A stretch of DNA of 64,000 nucleotides, from contig NZ_AUBJ02000001.1 in the NCBI RefSeq assembly GCF_000429185.2, forward strand, positions 3,100,001 to 3,164,000. Direction: 5' to 3'. Under the pieces are notes generated by a model that was not told where the DNA came from, ran no database searches, and saw only the letters and a list, made by a program, of their open reading frames with translations. Position numbers and translations under genes: made by a program. The DNA comes from Actinoalloteichus caeruleus DSM 43889 (lineage in GTDB: Bacteria; Actinomycetota; Actinomycetes; Mycobacteriales; Pseudonocardiaceae). This document shows positions 8,158-18,918 of the stretch, in pieces (position 1 is the stretch's first letter; every line of letters begins with the position of its first letter).

Positions 8158-9756
8158 TCAGTCGAAGGACACCGCGTGCACGGTGCGGGCGCCGATGGCG
8201 GCGCCGGTGGGCTCCAGGACGTTGCCGGTCACGGGGCGGTCCACCCGGAGGAGCATCGTGGCGTCGGTGCCCTCCGTGGTCTGCGAGATCTGCGCGGCCT
8301 CGATGTTCACCCCGGCCTCGCCGAGCAGCGTGCCCACGGTGCCCATCACGCCGGGCCGGTCGCTGTACTCCAGCAACACGATGTTGCCCTCGGCGCGGAG
8401 GTCGAAGTGGCGGCCGTTGATCTCCACGAGCTTCTCCACCTGCCCCCGGCCGGTCAGCGTGCCCGAGACGCTCAGGGAGGAGCCGTCGGGCAGCGCGGCC
8501 CGGAGGGTCACCAGGCTGCGGTGGTTCGCGCTCTCGCTCTCCTTGCGCACGTCCACGGCCACGCCCAGTTCGGCGGCGAGCCGAGGCGCGTTCACGAAGG
8601 TGACCTGGCTCTCGACCACCTTGGAGAACACGCCCCGCAGGGCCGCGAGCGGCAGGACGCTGACGTCCTCGGCCGCGAGCTCGCCCCGCACCTCGACGGT
8701 CACCGAGGCGGGGGAGGCGGCGGCCAACGCCGTCAGCACGACCCCGAGCTTCTGGGTCAGCGGCAGGTAGGGCCGGACCTCCTCCCCCACCGCGCCCTCG
8801 GTCTGCACGTTCACCGCGTCCGGCACGAAGTCGCCGCGCAGGGCGAGCAGCACCGAGCGCGCCACGTCCGTCCCGGCGCGGTCCTGCGCCTCGGCGGTCG
8901 AGGCGCCCAGGTGCGGGGTCACCACGACCTGGGGCAGCTCGAAGAGGGGGCTCCGCGTGATCGGCTCCGTCGAGAAGACGTCGACGCCCGCGCCACCCAC
9001 CTGACCGGACCGCACGGCCTCGGCCAGGGCGTCCTCGTCGACCAGGCCGCCCCTGGCGGCGTTGACCAGCAGCACGCCCTTCTTGGTCCGGGCCAGTTGC
9101 TCCGCACCGATCAACCCCTTGGTCTCGGGGGTCTTGGGCAGGTGGATCGAGATCGCGTCGGCGCGGGAGAGCAACTCGTCGAGGCTCACCAGCTCGATAC
9201 CGAGCTGCGCGGCCCTGGCCGCCGAGACGTAGGGGTCGTAGGCGATCAGCTCGGTGTCGAAGGCGGCCAGCCGCTGCGCGACGAGCTGACCGATCTTGCC
9301 GAGGCCGACGACACCGACGGTCTTGCCCCGCAGCTCCACCCCGGAGAAGGAGCTGCGCTTCCAGGCGCCACCACGAAGGCTGGCATCGGCCGCCGGGATC
9401 CGGCGCGCGACGGAGAGCAGCAGCGCCACGGCGTGCTCCGCGGCCGAGACGATGTTGGAGGTCGGGGCGTTGACGACCATGACGCCACGCTCGGTGGCGG
9501 CGGGGACGTCGACGTTGTCGAGACCGACGCCCGCCCTGGCCACCACCTTCAGCCTGGTGCTCGCGGACAGCACCTCCGCGTCGACCTTGGTCGCGGAACG
9601 CACGAGCAACGCGTCCGCCTCGGCCACCGCGGACAGCAGCGCCGGCCGGTCGGTCCCGTCGACGTGACGGACCTCGACCTCGTCACCAAGCGCTTCCACC
9701 GCCGAAGGAGCCAGCTTCTCGGCGATCAGGGCAACAGGACGGCTGGGGGTGCTCAC
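8158..9756 (-). CDS. serA: D-3-phosphoglycerate dehydrogenase (ACT-domain form)
   Basis: About 532 residues, the long SerA form of actinobacteria. It oxidises 3-phosphoglycerate to 3-phosphohydroxypyruvate, first step of serine synthesis. Seen: Rossmann motif [24 protein letters not shown], catalytic His in TPHLGAST, an intervening ASB domain, and a C-terminal ACT domain beginning [15 protein letters not shown], where serine inhibits homologues. GTG at 9756 is preferred: TGGAG lies 7 nt before it, whereas it is only 1 nt before the in-frame ATG at 9762. No partner gene overlaps it; the small DUF397 gene upstream is 222 nt away. Confidence 0.95.
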   Translation of the reverse strand: MSTPSRPVALIAEKLAPSAVEALGDEVEVRHVDGTDRPALLSAVAEADALLVRSATKVDAEVLSASTRLKVVARAGVGLDNVDVPAATERGVMVVNAPTSNIVSAAEHAVALLLSVARRIPAADASLRGGAWKRSSFSGVELRGKTVGVVGLGKIGQLVAQRLAAFDTELIAYDPYVSAARAAQLGIELVSLDELLSRADAISIHLPKTPETKGLIGAEQLARTKKGVLLVNAARGGLVDEDALAEAVRSGQVGGAGVDVFSTEPITRSPLFELPQVVVTPHLGASTAEAQDRAGTDVARSVLLALRGDFVPDAVNVQTEGAVGEEVRPYLPLTQKLGVVLTALAAASPASVTVEVRGELAAEDVSVLPLAALRGVFSKVVESQVTFVNAPRLAAELGVAVDVRKESESANHRSLVTLRAALPDGSSLSVSGTLTGRGQVEKLVEINGRHFDLRAEGNIVLLEYSDRPGVMGTVGTLLGEAGVNIEAAQISQTTEGTDATMLLRVDRPVTGNVLEPTGAAIGARTVHAVSFD

Positions 9757-9978
9757 AGACATGCTCCAGGGTTGCGATCCTCGGCCACCCCGTCGGTGGA
9801 GCGGCACGGGCAGCTTAGCCCGAGCTTGTGAAAGGATTCTCAAAGGGTGACGGAGCTGACTGCCCACGGCCACGACCCGTCCACATGCCGGGACGAACGA
9901 CGGGGAGAACCGGACTCCCAACCGGAAACGGGACGGACCACGCCCTCCCACTCCCTGGGAAACCCGGCCGGCCGCCGA

Positions 9979-10245
9979 TCACGGTTCGTCGAACTCGCCG
10001 TCCTTGGCGCCCTCCACGAAGGCGTCCCACTCGGCCTGGGTGAACACGAGCACGGGCCCCTCCGGGTCGGCTCCGTTGCGCATGAGGATGTACTCCTCGA
10101 CGAAGGCGATCTCCACGCCCTTCTGGTCGTCGTCCTCCGTGCTGGTGATCCACTCCGCGTTGGAGATGTCCAGCTTGCCCCGGACATGCGCCTTGTCGTC
10201 GTAGATCGGGACCTCGTTGCCCTCGCGCTGGATCTCGTGACTCAC
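9979..10245 (-). CDS. DUF397-family small protein
   Basis: An 88-residue acidic protein beginning VSHEIQREGNEVPIYDD and ending GPVLVFTQAEWDAFVEGAKDGEFDEP; this C-terminal block is characteristic of DUF397. The GTG start has GGGAGAG 7 nt upstream. DUF397 proteins often accompany WhiJ-type (XRE plus DUF5753) regulators, but no such regulator is adjacent here; the gene stands alone between serA and ilvC. It is much more divergent than the three DUF397 copies near 54 kb. The biochemical role of the family is not established. Confidence 0.75.
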   Translation of the reverse strand: MSHEIQREGNEVPIYDDKAHVRGKLDISNAEWITSTEDDDQKGVEIAFVEEYILMRNGADPEGPVLVFTQAEWDAFVEGAKDGEFDEP

Positions 10246-10356
10246 CGGGCACTCTCCCTGCGTTGGCGGTGGAGGACGTCCTCGGGACGGCCCACCGGAG
10301 CTGTCACCTTGCGCGACGAACCGTATACCCGCAGGAGATGGCTCCCGCACGAGGTG

Positions 10357-10394
10357 CCGGCGGTCCGGGGGTGACCACCCGTCCGGACCGCCGG
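10357..10394 (-). terminator. Terminator of the ilvBNC operon
   Basis: A perfect 12-bp stem (CCGGCGGTCCGG and CCGGACCGCCGG) whose 14-nt loop contains a further GGGTG/CACCC pairing. It lies 20 nt beyond the ilvC stop. Confidence 0.75.
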
Positions 10395-10413
10395 CTGATG
10401 ACCACGACCGGGG

Positions 10414-11992
<1,579 letters not shown>

Positions 11993-12053
11993 CTGCCCTG
12001 CTCCTGTTCCTCGGAATCCCGTCCGGCTGTCCGACCGTGGCGCGTGTGCCGGC

Positions 12054-13886
12054 TCATACGTCCGACTCGTCGAAGTCCGGCCGGATGCCCCGGGCCGCCT
12101 GGACCTCGTCGTTGCCCGCGCCAGGGCCGATCATCGGCCACACCTGGGCGTCCTTGCCGACGACGAAGTCGAGCACGACGGGGCGGTCGTTGATCTCCAG
12201 CGCGCTGGTGATCGTCGCGTCGACCTCCTCCCGGGACTCGCAGCGGAACGCGGCGCAGCCCAGTGCCTCCCCGAGCTGGACGAAGTCCGGGATGCGGTGC
12301 TTGTGGGTGCCCAGGTCGGTGTTGGAGTAGCGCTCCGAGTAGAACAGGCTCTGCCACTGGCGGACCATGCCCAGGTTCCCGTTGTTGATGACGGCGACCT
12401 TGATCGGGATCCCCTCGATCGCGCAGGTCGCCAGTTCCTGGTTGGTCATCTGGAAACAACCGTCGCCGTCGATCGCCCACACCTCGGTGTCCGGCCGGCC
12501 CATCTTGGCGCCCATCGCCGCCGGCACCGCGTACCCCATCGTGCCGAGGCCGCCCGAGTTGATCCAGCTGCGGGGCGACTCGTACCGGATGAACTGCGCC
12601 GCCCACATCTGGTGCTGCCCGACGCCGGCCGTGTACACGGCGTCGGGCCCCACGAGCGCACCGATCCGCTCGATCACGTACTGCGGCGACAGGGTCCCGT
12701 CGGCCGGCCACTCGTAGCCGAGCGGGAACCGCTGCTGCCAGTTCGCGACCTGGGCGCGCCACGGGGCGAGGTCCGCCCGTCCGCCGTGGTCGAACTCGTC
12801 CCGCAGCGCGTCGAGGAGGTCGACGATCACCTCCCGGCAGTCACCGACGATGGGCACGTCGGCACGGCGGTTCTTCGAGATCTCGGCCGGATCGATGTCG
12901 GCGTGGATGACCTGCGCCTCGGGCGCGAAGGAGGAGAGCCGGCCGGTGACCCGGTCGTCGAAACGGGCTCCGAGCGCGATCAACAGGTCCGCCCGCTGCA
13001 TGGCGGTGACCGCCGAGACCGTGCCGTGCATCCCGGGCATGCCCAGGTGCAGGGGGTGCGAGTCCGGGAAGGCCCCCCGGGCCATCAGGGTGGTGACGAC
13101 CGGGATCCCGGTCAGGTCGACCAGGTCGCGCAGCTGCGCGACGGCCTCGGCCTTGAGCACGCCACCGCCCACGTACAGCACAGGTCGGCGGGCGGCGCTG
13201 ATCATCCTGGCCGCCTCGCGCACCTGCTTGCCGTGCGGACGCGAGGTGGGGCGGTAGCCGGGCAGCTTCATCTCCGGCGGCCACGCGAAGGAGGTGGTCT
13301 CCTGGAGGACGTCCTTCGGGATGTCCACGAGGACCGGCCCCGGGCGTCCCGTGGAGGCGAGGTGGAACGCCTCCGCGATCGTCCTGGGGATGTCGGCGGG
13401 GTCGGTGACCAGGAAGTTGTGCTTGGTCACGGGCTGCGTGATCCCGCAGATGTCCGCCTCCTGGAAGGCGTCGGTGCCGATCAGGCCGCGCGTCTGCTGG
13501 CCGGTGATCGCCACGACCGGGACGGAGTCCATGTTCGCGTCCGCGAGGGGCGTGACGAGGTTGGTGGCGCCGGGACCCGAGGTGGCCATGCACACCCCGA
13601 CCCGCCCGGTGGCCTGCGCGTAACCGGTCGCGGCGTGACCGGCGCCCTGCTCGTGGCGCACGAGCACGTGGCGCACCTTCCGCGAGTCCAGCAGCGGGTC
13701 GTAGGCCGGGAGGATGGTGCCGCCGGGGATTCCGAAGACGACCTCGCAGCCCACCTCCTCCAGGGACCGGACGAGCGACTGGGCGCCCGTCACCTGCACG
13801 GGCGCGCCGGTGGGCGGCGCCGGCTTGGGCCTGGCCGGACCGGCGGGGGCCGGAGCCGGGGCTGGTCGTGCGTTGGCGCTGGTCAT
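12054..13886 (-). CDS. ilvB: Acetolactate synthase large (catalytic) subunit
   Basis: A 610-residue thiamine-diphosphate enzyme that condenses pyruvate with pyruvate or 2-oxobutyrate, the committed step of valine/leucine and isoleucine synthesis. Residues 1-30 are a low-complexity Ala/Pro tail; the Pyr domain follows with [13 protein letters not shown] and catalytic Glu79 in [10 protein letters not shown]. The C-terminal PP domain has the TPP motif [14 protein letters not shown] ending VINN. GAGG lies 8 nt before the ATG. First gene of ilvBNC, preceded by a leader-peptide attenuator (13925-14076). The order matches M. tuberculosis ilvB1-ilvN-ilvC. Confidence 0.97.
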   Translation of the reverse strand: MTSANARPAPAPAPAGPARPKPAPPTGAPVQVTGAQSLVRSLEEVGCEVVFGIPGGTILPAYDPLLDSRKVRHVLVRHEQGAGHAATGYAQATGRVGVCMATSGPGATNLVTPLADANMDSVPVVAITGQQTRGLIGTDAFQEADICGITQPVTKHNFLVTDPADIPRTIAEAFHLASTGRPGPVLVDIPKDVLQETTSFAWPPEMKLPGYRPTSRPHGKQVREAARMISAARRPVLYVGGGVLKAEAVAQLRDLVDLTGIPVVTTLMARGAFPDSHPLHLGMPGMHGTVSAVTAMQRADLLIALGARFDDRVTGRLSSFAPEAQVIHADIDPAEISKNRRADVPIVGDCREVIVDLLDALRDEFDHGGRADLAPWRAQVANWQQRFPLGYEWPADGTLSPQYVIERIGALVGPDAVYTAGVGQHQMWAAQFIRYESPRSWINSGGLGTMGYAVPAAMGAKMGRPDTEVWAIDGDGCFQMTNQELATCAIEGIPIKVAVINNGNLGMVRQWQSLFYSERYSNTDLGTHKHRIPDFVQLGEALGCAAFRCESREEVDATITSALEINDRPVVLDFVVGKDAQVWPMIGPGAGNDEVQAARGIRPDFDESDV

Positions 13887-13924
13887 GTGCTCTGCCTCGT
13901 TGATCTCGAGAGTGCGGGGCCGTC

Positions 13925-13954
13925 AAACAAAAAACCCCCGGTAGCCCCGGAGGG
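13925..13954 (-). terminator. Attenuator terminator of ilvBNC
   Basis: On the minus strand CCCTCCGG pairs with CCGGGGG (one G-U) around a short loop, followed by TTTTTTGTTT. It lies between the leader peptide and ilvB, so it acts inside the transcript as an attenuator rather than at an operon end. Confidence 0.82.
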
Positions 13955-13967
13955 CCACGCGAGGGTT

Positions 13968-14006
13968 GGCGCGTCGACGCTGCGATTCCCTAAGCGTCGA
14001 CGCGCC
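13968..14006 (-). promoter_or_regulatory. ilvB leader hairpin holding the leader stop codon
   Basis: A perfect 14-bp inverted repeat (GGCGCGTCGACGCT and AGCGTCGACGCGCC) with an 11-nt loop. The last codons of the leader peptide lie in its 5' arm and the TAG stop spans the arm-loop boundary (13990-13992), so ribosome position would decide whether this hairpin forms. It has the same arrangement as the hairpin ahead of cimA. Confidence 0.75.
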
Positions 14007-14040
14007 AGGGAAGTACGAGAACGTCAATCAGTCGCAGCAC
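13990..14040 (-). CDS. Branched-chain-rich leader peptide of ilvBNC
   Basis: A 16-residue peptide, MLRLIDVLVLPWRVDA, starting GTG. Eight of sixteen residues are Leu, Val or Ile, typical of ilv leader peptides. It ends in TAG within the following hairpin. The GTG lies 7 nt after a -10-like hexamer with no room for a Shine-Dalgarno site, so it is probably a leaderless start. Shortage of charged branched-chain tRNAs should stall the ribosome and permit read-through into ilvB; this mode is inferred from classic ilv attenuation. Confidence 0.8.
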   Translation of the reverse strand: MLRLIDVLVLPWRVDA

Positions 14041-14047
14041 GGGTCGT

Positions 14048-14076
14048 AGGTTGCCACAGTCGGTCAGTGGCGTCAA
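14048..14076 (-). promoter_or_regulatory. Promoter of the ilvB leader transcript
   Basis: TTGACG (-35, 5 of 6), a 17-nt spacer and CAACCT (-10) on the minus strand, then 7 nt to the leader GTG. Predicted transcription starts at or next to that GTG. Confidence 0.68.
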
Positions 14077-14357
14077 CTCTGCGGGACACCGTCCCGAATG
14101 GTGGACACCACGGGCGGGAGGCGACTCGCCGACCTGCGCAAACTCCCCTCACCGGCAGTGAGGACGCTCCGCTGACCGGGCGACCCACTCATCCCCGGAA
14201 GGCCGAACCCGCTGCTGGACCAGTCGTGCGCCCCCGGGCGCACGCGGCACGTCGTCACCGCCCCCGGTGGTGTGCGTCGCGCAGGGGCGGGACGGGAGCA
14301 CCGGGCGGGTCGGGACCAGGCCGTTCCCGGGCCCGGCACCGGTGGGAGTATCGGGGC

Positions 14358-14936
14358 ATGAGCGCGGTGGACGAGAAGCAGCCAGCCGAGACGGACGTCG
14401 AGCGGAGGCCGGTGACGTTCCGCCTCTCCCCCGTGGCCTACCTCGGCATCGGATTCCTCGCGCTGTGCGCGACGCCGGTCGCCTTCGGGGCACCCGGCCT
14501 CCAGGTGGTCTACCTGGTCCCCCTGGCCCTGGCCTTCGCCCTGCACCGGTGGCGGACGGTCGCCACGACCTCCGGGCTGACGGTGTTCCGGATGATGGGC
14601 ACCATCGAACTGCCCTGGTCCGAGGTGAACTCGCTGCGCATCGTCGGGGAGTCCACGGTGCGGGCGGTCCGGTCCGATGACTCGGAACTCCCACTGCCGG
14701 CCGTCCGGCCACGGGACCTCCCGCTGCTCTCCCTCGCCAGCGGCGGCCAGGTTCCCGACCCCCTCGCCGCCGCCGACACCGACACGAACACGTCCCCGGC
14801 GGGCGAGAACGCGGAGACCCCCGAGGCTCCGGCCGGCGACGCCGAGGCCTCCCCCACCGAGGGCGGCTCGGGCGAGGCCGACCCGGACTCCGCCGGGACC
14901 GCCCCGACCTCGAGGACCGGGGACTCCGGACGCTGA
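14358..14936 (+). CDS. PH-domain membrane protein (Cfp6-like)
   Basis: A 192-residue protein with two adjacent hydrophobic segments (about residues 30-65, AYLGIGFLALCATPVAFG and VYLVPLALAFAL), then a bacterial PH-like domain (RTVATTSGLTVFRMMGTIELPWSEVNSLRI), then an acidic low-complexity tail rich in Ala, Pro, Glu and Thr. It lies divergently next to ilvB, exactly as M. tuberculosis cfp6 (Rv3004) does, and the domain layout agrees. Function in the family is unknown. ATG start; no clear ribosome site. The 317 bases between it and the ilvB leader hold the ilvB promoter and nothing else recognised. Confidence 0.8.
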   Translation: MSAVDEKQPAETDVERRPVTFRLSPVAYLGIGFLALCATPVAFGAPGLQVVYLVPLALAFALHRWRTVATTSGLTVFRMMGTIELPWSEVNSLRIVGESTVRAVRSDDSELPLPAVRPRDLPLLSLASGGQVPDPLAAADTDTNTSPAGENAETPEAPAGDAEASPTEGGSGEADPDSAGTAPTSRTGDSGR

Positions 14937-15274
14937 GAGCCCGCACCGGGCGCGACCGGCCAGGACGCCCCGCGCCCCGACCGGAGTAGTGTCGGGGACA
15001 CCGCCCATCCACCACTGGGCTGTCGGTGACCGGCCGGTCGCCCCGGGTCACCACCCGGGCACGGGTCGGTGCGCGGCGGAAGAGCGACCCCCGGAGGGAT
15101 CGCCGGTCACCGCGTCCGCTCATGGGTACCGCCCCGGCGGCGCGCCTGGCCCCACCCCCGCCCGGGGAGCCACCGCCCCAGTCCGACAGTTCGACACCGA
15201 GCCCACCTCCGGGCTCCCGGGCCGGCGAACACGTCGACCCGGACCACGACAGACGCTGGTTCCTGGGAGGAGCT
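14937..15274 (+). promoter_or_regulatory. Long leader region upstream of ilvD
   Basis: No gene is recognised in these 338 bases. A -10-like TAGTGT lies at 14987-14992; if used, the ilvD transcript carries a leader of about 275 nt. The leader contains a CCCGGGT/ACCCGGG hairpin at 15042-15059 and a 12-nt palindrome GACCGGCCGGTC just before it. No branched-chain-rich leader peptide was found, unlike cimA and ilvB. Confidence 0.4.
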
Positions 15275-17119
15275 GTGCCCCAACTCCGCTCCCGCACCAC
15301 CACCCACGGCCGCAACGCCGCGGGGGCTCGTGCGCTGTGGCGTGCCACCGGCATGACCGACACCGACTTCGGCAAGCCGATCGTCGCCATCGCCAACTCG
15401 TACACCCAGTTCGTGCCCGGCCACGTGCACCTCAAGGACATGGGCGACCTGGTGGCCGGCGCCGTACGGGAGGCCGGCGGGGTCGCCAGGGAGTTCCACA
15501 CCATCGCCGTCGACGACGGCATCGCGATGGGCCACAGCGGCATGCTCTACTCGCTGCCCTCCCGCGAGGTCATCGCCGACGCCGTCGAGTACATGGTCGA
15601 GGGACACCAGGCCGACGCGCTCGTCTGCATCTCCAACTGCGACAAGATCACGCCGGGCATGCTCAACGCGGCGATGCGGCTGAACATCCCCACCGTGTTC
15701 GTCTCCGGTGGTCCGATGGAGGCCGGCAAGGCCGTCGCCGTCGACGGTGTCACCCGGGCACCCACCGACCTGATCACGGCGATCTCGGCGTCGGCGAGCT
15801 CCGAGGTCGACGACGCCGGCCTCTCCGAGGTGGAACGCTCGGCCTGCCCGACCTGCGGCTCCTGCTCCGGCATGTTCACCGCGAACTCCATGAACTGCCT
15901 CACCGAGGCGCTGGGCCTCGCCCTGCCTGGCAACGGGTCGACCCTGGCCACCCACGCGGCCCGCCGGGAGCTGTTCCTGGCCGCCGGTCGCACCGTGGTC
16001 GAGATCTCCCGACGCTGGTACGAGCAGGACGACGACTCCGTCCTGCCCAGGTCGGTGGCCAGCAGGAAGGCCTTCGAGAACGCGATGGCCCTGGACATGG
16101 CGATGGGCGGCTCGACGAACACCGTGCTGCACATCCTGGCCGCCGCCCAGGAGGGCGAGGTCGACTTCGACCTCGCCGACATCGAGGCGATCAGCAGGCG
16201 GGTGCCCTGCCTGTCGAAGGTCAGCCCCAACTCCGACTACCACATGGAGGACGTGCACCGGGCGGGCGGCATCCCCGCCATCCTCGGTGAGCTGGACCGG
16301 GGTGGGATGCTCCACCGGGACGTGCGCTCGGTGCACTCGCCCACCCTGGCGAGCTGGCTCGCCGAGTGGGACATCCGCTCCGGCGAGGCGTCGGAACGCG
16401 CCGTCGAGCTCTTCCACGCCGCACCAGGCGGCGTGCGCACCACCAGGGCCTTCTCCACCGAGAACCGGTGGGTCTCCCTGGACACCGACGCCGAGGGCGG
16501 CTGCATCCGCGACGTCGAGCACGCCTACACCGCCGACGGTGGCCTCGCCGTGCTGCGCGGCAACCTCGCCGAGGACGGCGCCGTCATCAAGACCGCCGGG
16601 ATCGACGAGGAGCTGTGGCGGTTCCAGGGGCCGGCCCGGGTGGTCGAGAGCCAGGAACAGGCGGTGTCGGCGATCCTGTCCCGTGAGATCCAGCCGGGAG
16701 AGGTGCTGGTCGTCCGGTACGAGGGGCCGGCCGGCGGCCCGGGGATGCAGGAGATGCTGCACCCGACCGCCTTCCTCAAGGGTTCCGGGCTCGGCAAGAA
16801 GTGCGCCCTGATCACCGATGGCCGCTTCTCCGGTGGTTCCTCGGGCATCTCCGTCGGCCACATCTCCCCGGAGGCCGCCGGTGGCGGGTTGATCGGCCTG
16901 GTGGAGAACGGTGACCAGGTCCTGATCGACGTGCGGGAACGCAGGTTGGACCTGCTCGTGGACGAGGCCGTCCTCGCCGAACGACGCGCCAAGATGGAGG
17001 CGTCCGAACGTCCGTGGCAGCCGGTGGACCGGCAGCGGAAGGTGTCCACGGCGCTGCGCGCGTACGCGCGGCTCGCGACGCCCGCCTCGATGGGAGCCGT
17101 GCGCGACCCGCGACTCTGA
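15275..17119 (+). CDS. ilvD: Dihydroxy-acid dehydratase
   Basis: A 614-residue Fe-S enzyme that dehydrates 2,3-dihydroxy-isovalerate or -methylvalerate to the 2-oxo acids of valine and isoleucine synthesis. Seen: [20 protein letters not shown] near the start, Cys122 in [11 protein letters not shown], and Cys191/194/197 in [19 protein letters not shown], the family cluster signatures, plus [20 protein letters not shown] near the C-terminus. GTG at 15275 is chosen because the conserved N-terminus begins there with GGGAGGAGCT just upstream; the frame stays open about 80 codons further without homology. It stands apart from ilvBNC, in the opposite orientation. Confidence 0.96.
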   Translation: MPQLRSRTTTHGRNAAGARALWRATGMTDTDFGKPIVAIANSYTQFVPGHVHLKDMGDLVAGAVREAGGVAREFHTIAVDDGIAMGHSGMLYSLPSREVIADAVEYMVEGHQADALVCISNCDKITPGMLNAAMRLNIPTVFVSGGPMEAGKAVAVDGVTRAPTDLITAISASASSEVDDAGLSEVERSACPTCGSCSGMFTANSMNCLTEALGLALPGNGSTLATHAARRELFLAAGRTVVEISRRWYEQDDDSVLPRSVASRKAFENAMALDMAMGGSTNTVLHILAAAQEGEVDFDLADIEAISRRVPCLSKVSPNSDYHMEDVHRAGGIPAILGELDRGGMLHRDVRSVHSPTLASWLAEWDIRSGEASERAVELFHAAPGGVRTTRAFSTENRWVSLDTDAEGGCIRDVEHAYTADGGLAVLRGNLAEDGAVIKTAGIDEELWRFQGPARVVESQEQAVSAILSREIQPGEVLVVRYEGPAGGPGMQEMLHPTAFLKGSGLGKKCALITDGRFSGGSSGISVGHISPEAAGGGLIGLVENGDQVLIDVRERRLDLLVDEAVLAERRAKMEASERPWQPVDRQRKVSTALRAYARLATPASMGAVRDPRL

Positions 17120-17142
17120 GCCCCCGCACCGGGCGAGGACCT

Positions 17143-17183
17143 GGAACGGCCCGGTCACCCATGATGGGTGACCGGGCCGTTCC
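17143..17183. terminator. Bidirectional terminator between ilvD and doxX
   Basis: An 18-bp perfect inverted repeat (GGAACGGCCCGGTCACCC with its complement) around ATGAT, 24 nt after the ilvD stop and 41 nt from the convergent DoxX gene stop. It is one of the longest perfect stems in the window. Confidence 0.9.
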
Positions 17184-17223
17184 TCGTGGTGGGGGTGGAC
17201 GGCGGCCGGGGCCGCCGACGGCG

Positions 17224-17787
17224 TCACCGGAAGACGAACAGCACGACGGCCGTGGCGATACCACCGAGCACCAGGAAGATCAGGGCCGTGCGGAACGGGA
17301 ACCGGAAGTAGGGCCGCCCGCTGTCCAGGGAGAACCGTCCCGGCCCCGTGAAGACCAACGCGGCCGCGGCGGCGGCCAGCAGCAGCTTGTACTCGAAGCC
17401 CCCGGCCTGGGTCAGGAAGAAGCCCTCGTCGAAGGTGAACACCACCGACGCCACCGCGAGCCCGAGCAGCGGCACCGAGGCCAGTGAGGCCAGCAGACCG
17501 ATGACCAGCAGCCCGCCGGCCACGATCTCGGTGATCGCCGTCGTCATGGCGAGCGCGTCGGTGTTGGTGAAGCCCATGTCGGCCAGGCTGTCCGCGAAGC
17601 CGTCGAGCCCCGGGGTGCCGGCCCAGGTGAAGAACTTCTCCAGTCCGTGCGCGATGAAGATTCCCCCCACCACCAGGCGGAGCAGGAGCAGACCGAAGGC
17701 CGGCCCTGGATCCGCGCCCGCGTGGTCCGCCGCGCCGGGAGCCCGCATCGGAGTGGTGTTACCGGAATCGCCATCGTTGTAGTGCAC
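17224..17787 (-). CDS. DoxX-family membrane protein
   Basis: An integral membrane protein of about 187 residues with four hydrophobic segments: LLLLRLVVGGIFIAHGLEKF, AITEIVAGGLLVIGLLASLA, VPLLGLAVASVVFTF and ALIFLVLGGIATAVVLFVF. The GLEKFF..AGTPGL stretch after TM1 is typical of DoxX. Mycobacterial homologues (Rv3005c position) have been linked to oxidative-stress handling with thiosulfate sulfurtransferase and SodA; that role is not shown here. GTG at 17787 is chosen because a -10-like TACCCT ends 6 nt before it; an internal ATG at 17748 is the alternative. Same neighbourhood as in mycobacteria, between cfp6 and lppZ homologues. Confidence 0.82.
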   Translation of the reverse strand: MHYNDGDSGNTTPMRAPGAADHAGADPGPAFGLLLLRLVVGGIFIAHGLEKFFTWAGTPGLDGFADSLADMGFTNTDALAMTTAITEIVAGGLLVIGLLASLASVPLLGLAVASVVFTFDEGFFLTQAGGFEYKLLLAAAAAALVFTGPGRFSLDSGRPYFRFPFRTALIFLVLGGIATAVVLFVFR

Positions 17788-17793
17788 GAGGCC

Positions 17794-17799
17794 AGGGTA
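17794..17799 (-). promoter_or_regulatory. -10 element for a leaderless doxX start
   Basis: TACCCT on the minus strand, 6 nt before GTG 17787. Confidence 0.4.
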
Positions 17800-17880
17800 G
17801 ACACCGGTGATCGGCGGTGGCGCGGAGAACCACCAGATCGCCATGAACCCGTGACGCCCCTCCGCCGGCCGGGCGAGGGG

Positions 17881-18798
17881 TCAGTAGGCGCCCCGCACGA
17901 CGTTCGTCGGCTCCTCACCCGCCACGAAGAGCTCGATCTGCCGGGCGGCCACCGCCCAGCTCCGCTCCCGCGACCCGCTCACGCTGCCACCGACGTGGGG
18001 TGTCAGCACCAGCCCCGGTACCTCCCACAACGGGTGCCCCGCCGGCAGCGGCTCGGGGTCGGTCACGTCCAGGGCGGCGCGCAGCCGCCCCGAGGACAGC
18101 TCGGCGACCAACGCGTCGGTGTCCACCACCGGGCCCCTGGCGGCGTTGACCAGCACGGCGCCGTCCGGCATCGCGGCGAGGAACGCGGCGTCGACCAGCC
18201 CGGTGGTCTCGGGTGTCAGCGGCACCATCAGCACCACCGCGTCGTGCCGGGGGAGTTCCGCCGGCAGGGCGTCCAACCCGAGGACTCCCGCCCGTGGGGT
18301 GCGCGCCACGAAGGTGCAGCTGGCGTCGAAGGCGAGGAGCCGGCGTTCCAACTGCCTGCCGAGGTCCCCCGCACCCACGACGAGGACCCGCTTCCCCTGC
18401 ACGGTCTCCGTCGGGTGGTAGTCCCACTCTCCCCGGGCCCGCGCGTCCTGGAACCGGGGCAGGTCGCGGTAGGTGGCCAGCAGCACCGCCATCGCCCACT
18501 CCGCGGTGCTCCCCCCGTGGGCGCCCCGACCGCTGGAGAGCGTGACCCCGGAGGGCAGTCGACCAGCCAGCGGCTCGACCCCCGCCGTCAACAGCTGCAC
18601 CAACCGGAGCCTCGGTAGCCTCCCGACGAGGTCCAGCACCCCCTCCGCCGCGAGGAAACCGGGCACCAACACCTCCGCCTCGGCGGCCTCCGCCGGCAGC
18701 TCGGTGGACTTCGGGTCGAAGAGCACGGGGACGACACCGGGAACCCGGCCGAGGACCTCGGCGCCGAACGCGGTGGGAACCAGCACGGTCACAGTCAC
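17881..18798 (-). CDS. D-isomer-specific 2-hydroxyacid dehydrogenase family protein
   Basis: A 305-residue cytosolic NAD(P)-dependent oxidoreductase. Seen: Rossmann motif VLVVGAGDLGRQLERRL near the middle, LVNAARGPVVDTDAL, the active-site Glu region ALDVTDPEPLPAGHPLW, and catalytic His in LTPHVGGS. It resembles glyoxylate/hydroxypyruvate reductase-like members more than SerA and lacks an ACT domain. The substrate is unknown. GTG start with TAGGGT 6 nt upstream suggests leaderless translation. It is divergent from the lipoprotein gene, with about 120 nt between the starts. Confidence 0.85.
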   Translation of the reverse strand: MTVTVLVPTAFGAEVLGRVPGVVPVLFDPKSTELPAEAAEAEVLVPGFLAAEGVLDLVGRLPRLRLVQLLTAGVEPLAGRLPSGVTLSSGRGAHGGSTAEWAMAVLLATYRDLPRFQDARARGEWDYHPTETVQGKRVLVVGAGDLGRQLERRLLAFDASCTFVARTPRAGVLGLDALPAELPRHDAVVLMVPLTPETTGLVDAAFLAAMPDGAVLVNAARGPVVDTDALVAELSSGRLRAALDVTDPEPLPAGHPLWEVPGLVLTPHVGGSVSGSRERSWAVAARQIELFVAGEEPTNVVRGAY

Positions 18799-18804
18799 CC
18801 GAGC

Positions 18805-18810
18805 ACCCTA
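18805..18810 (-). promoter_or_regulatory. -10 element for a leaderless dehydrogenase start
   Basis: TAGGGT on the minus strand, 6 nt before GTG 18798. Confidence 0.45.
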
Positions 18811-18904
18811 ACGAGTGAGCGGCGGGCTGACACCTCCGAGGATCGGCCGGGTTCGACGGGCGACCGCCGGGAGCACGCTCACCACGCGCTCACCGTCCAA
18901 CGCC

Positions 18905-18910
18905 TAGGCT
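18905..18910 (+). promoter_or_regulatory. -10 element for a leaderless lipoprotein start
   Basis: TAGGCT, 8 nt before ATG 18919. No Shine-Dalgarno sequence fits between them. Confidence 0.5.
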
Positions 18911-18918
18911 GCGTACCT

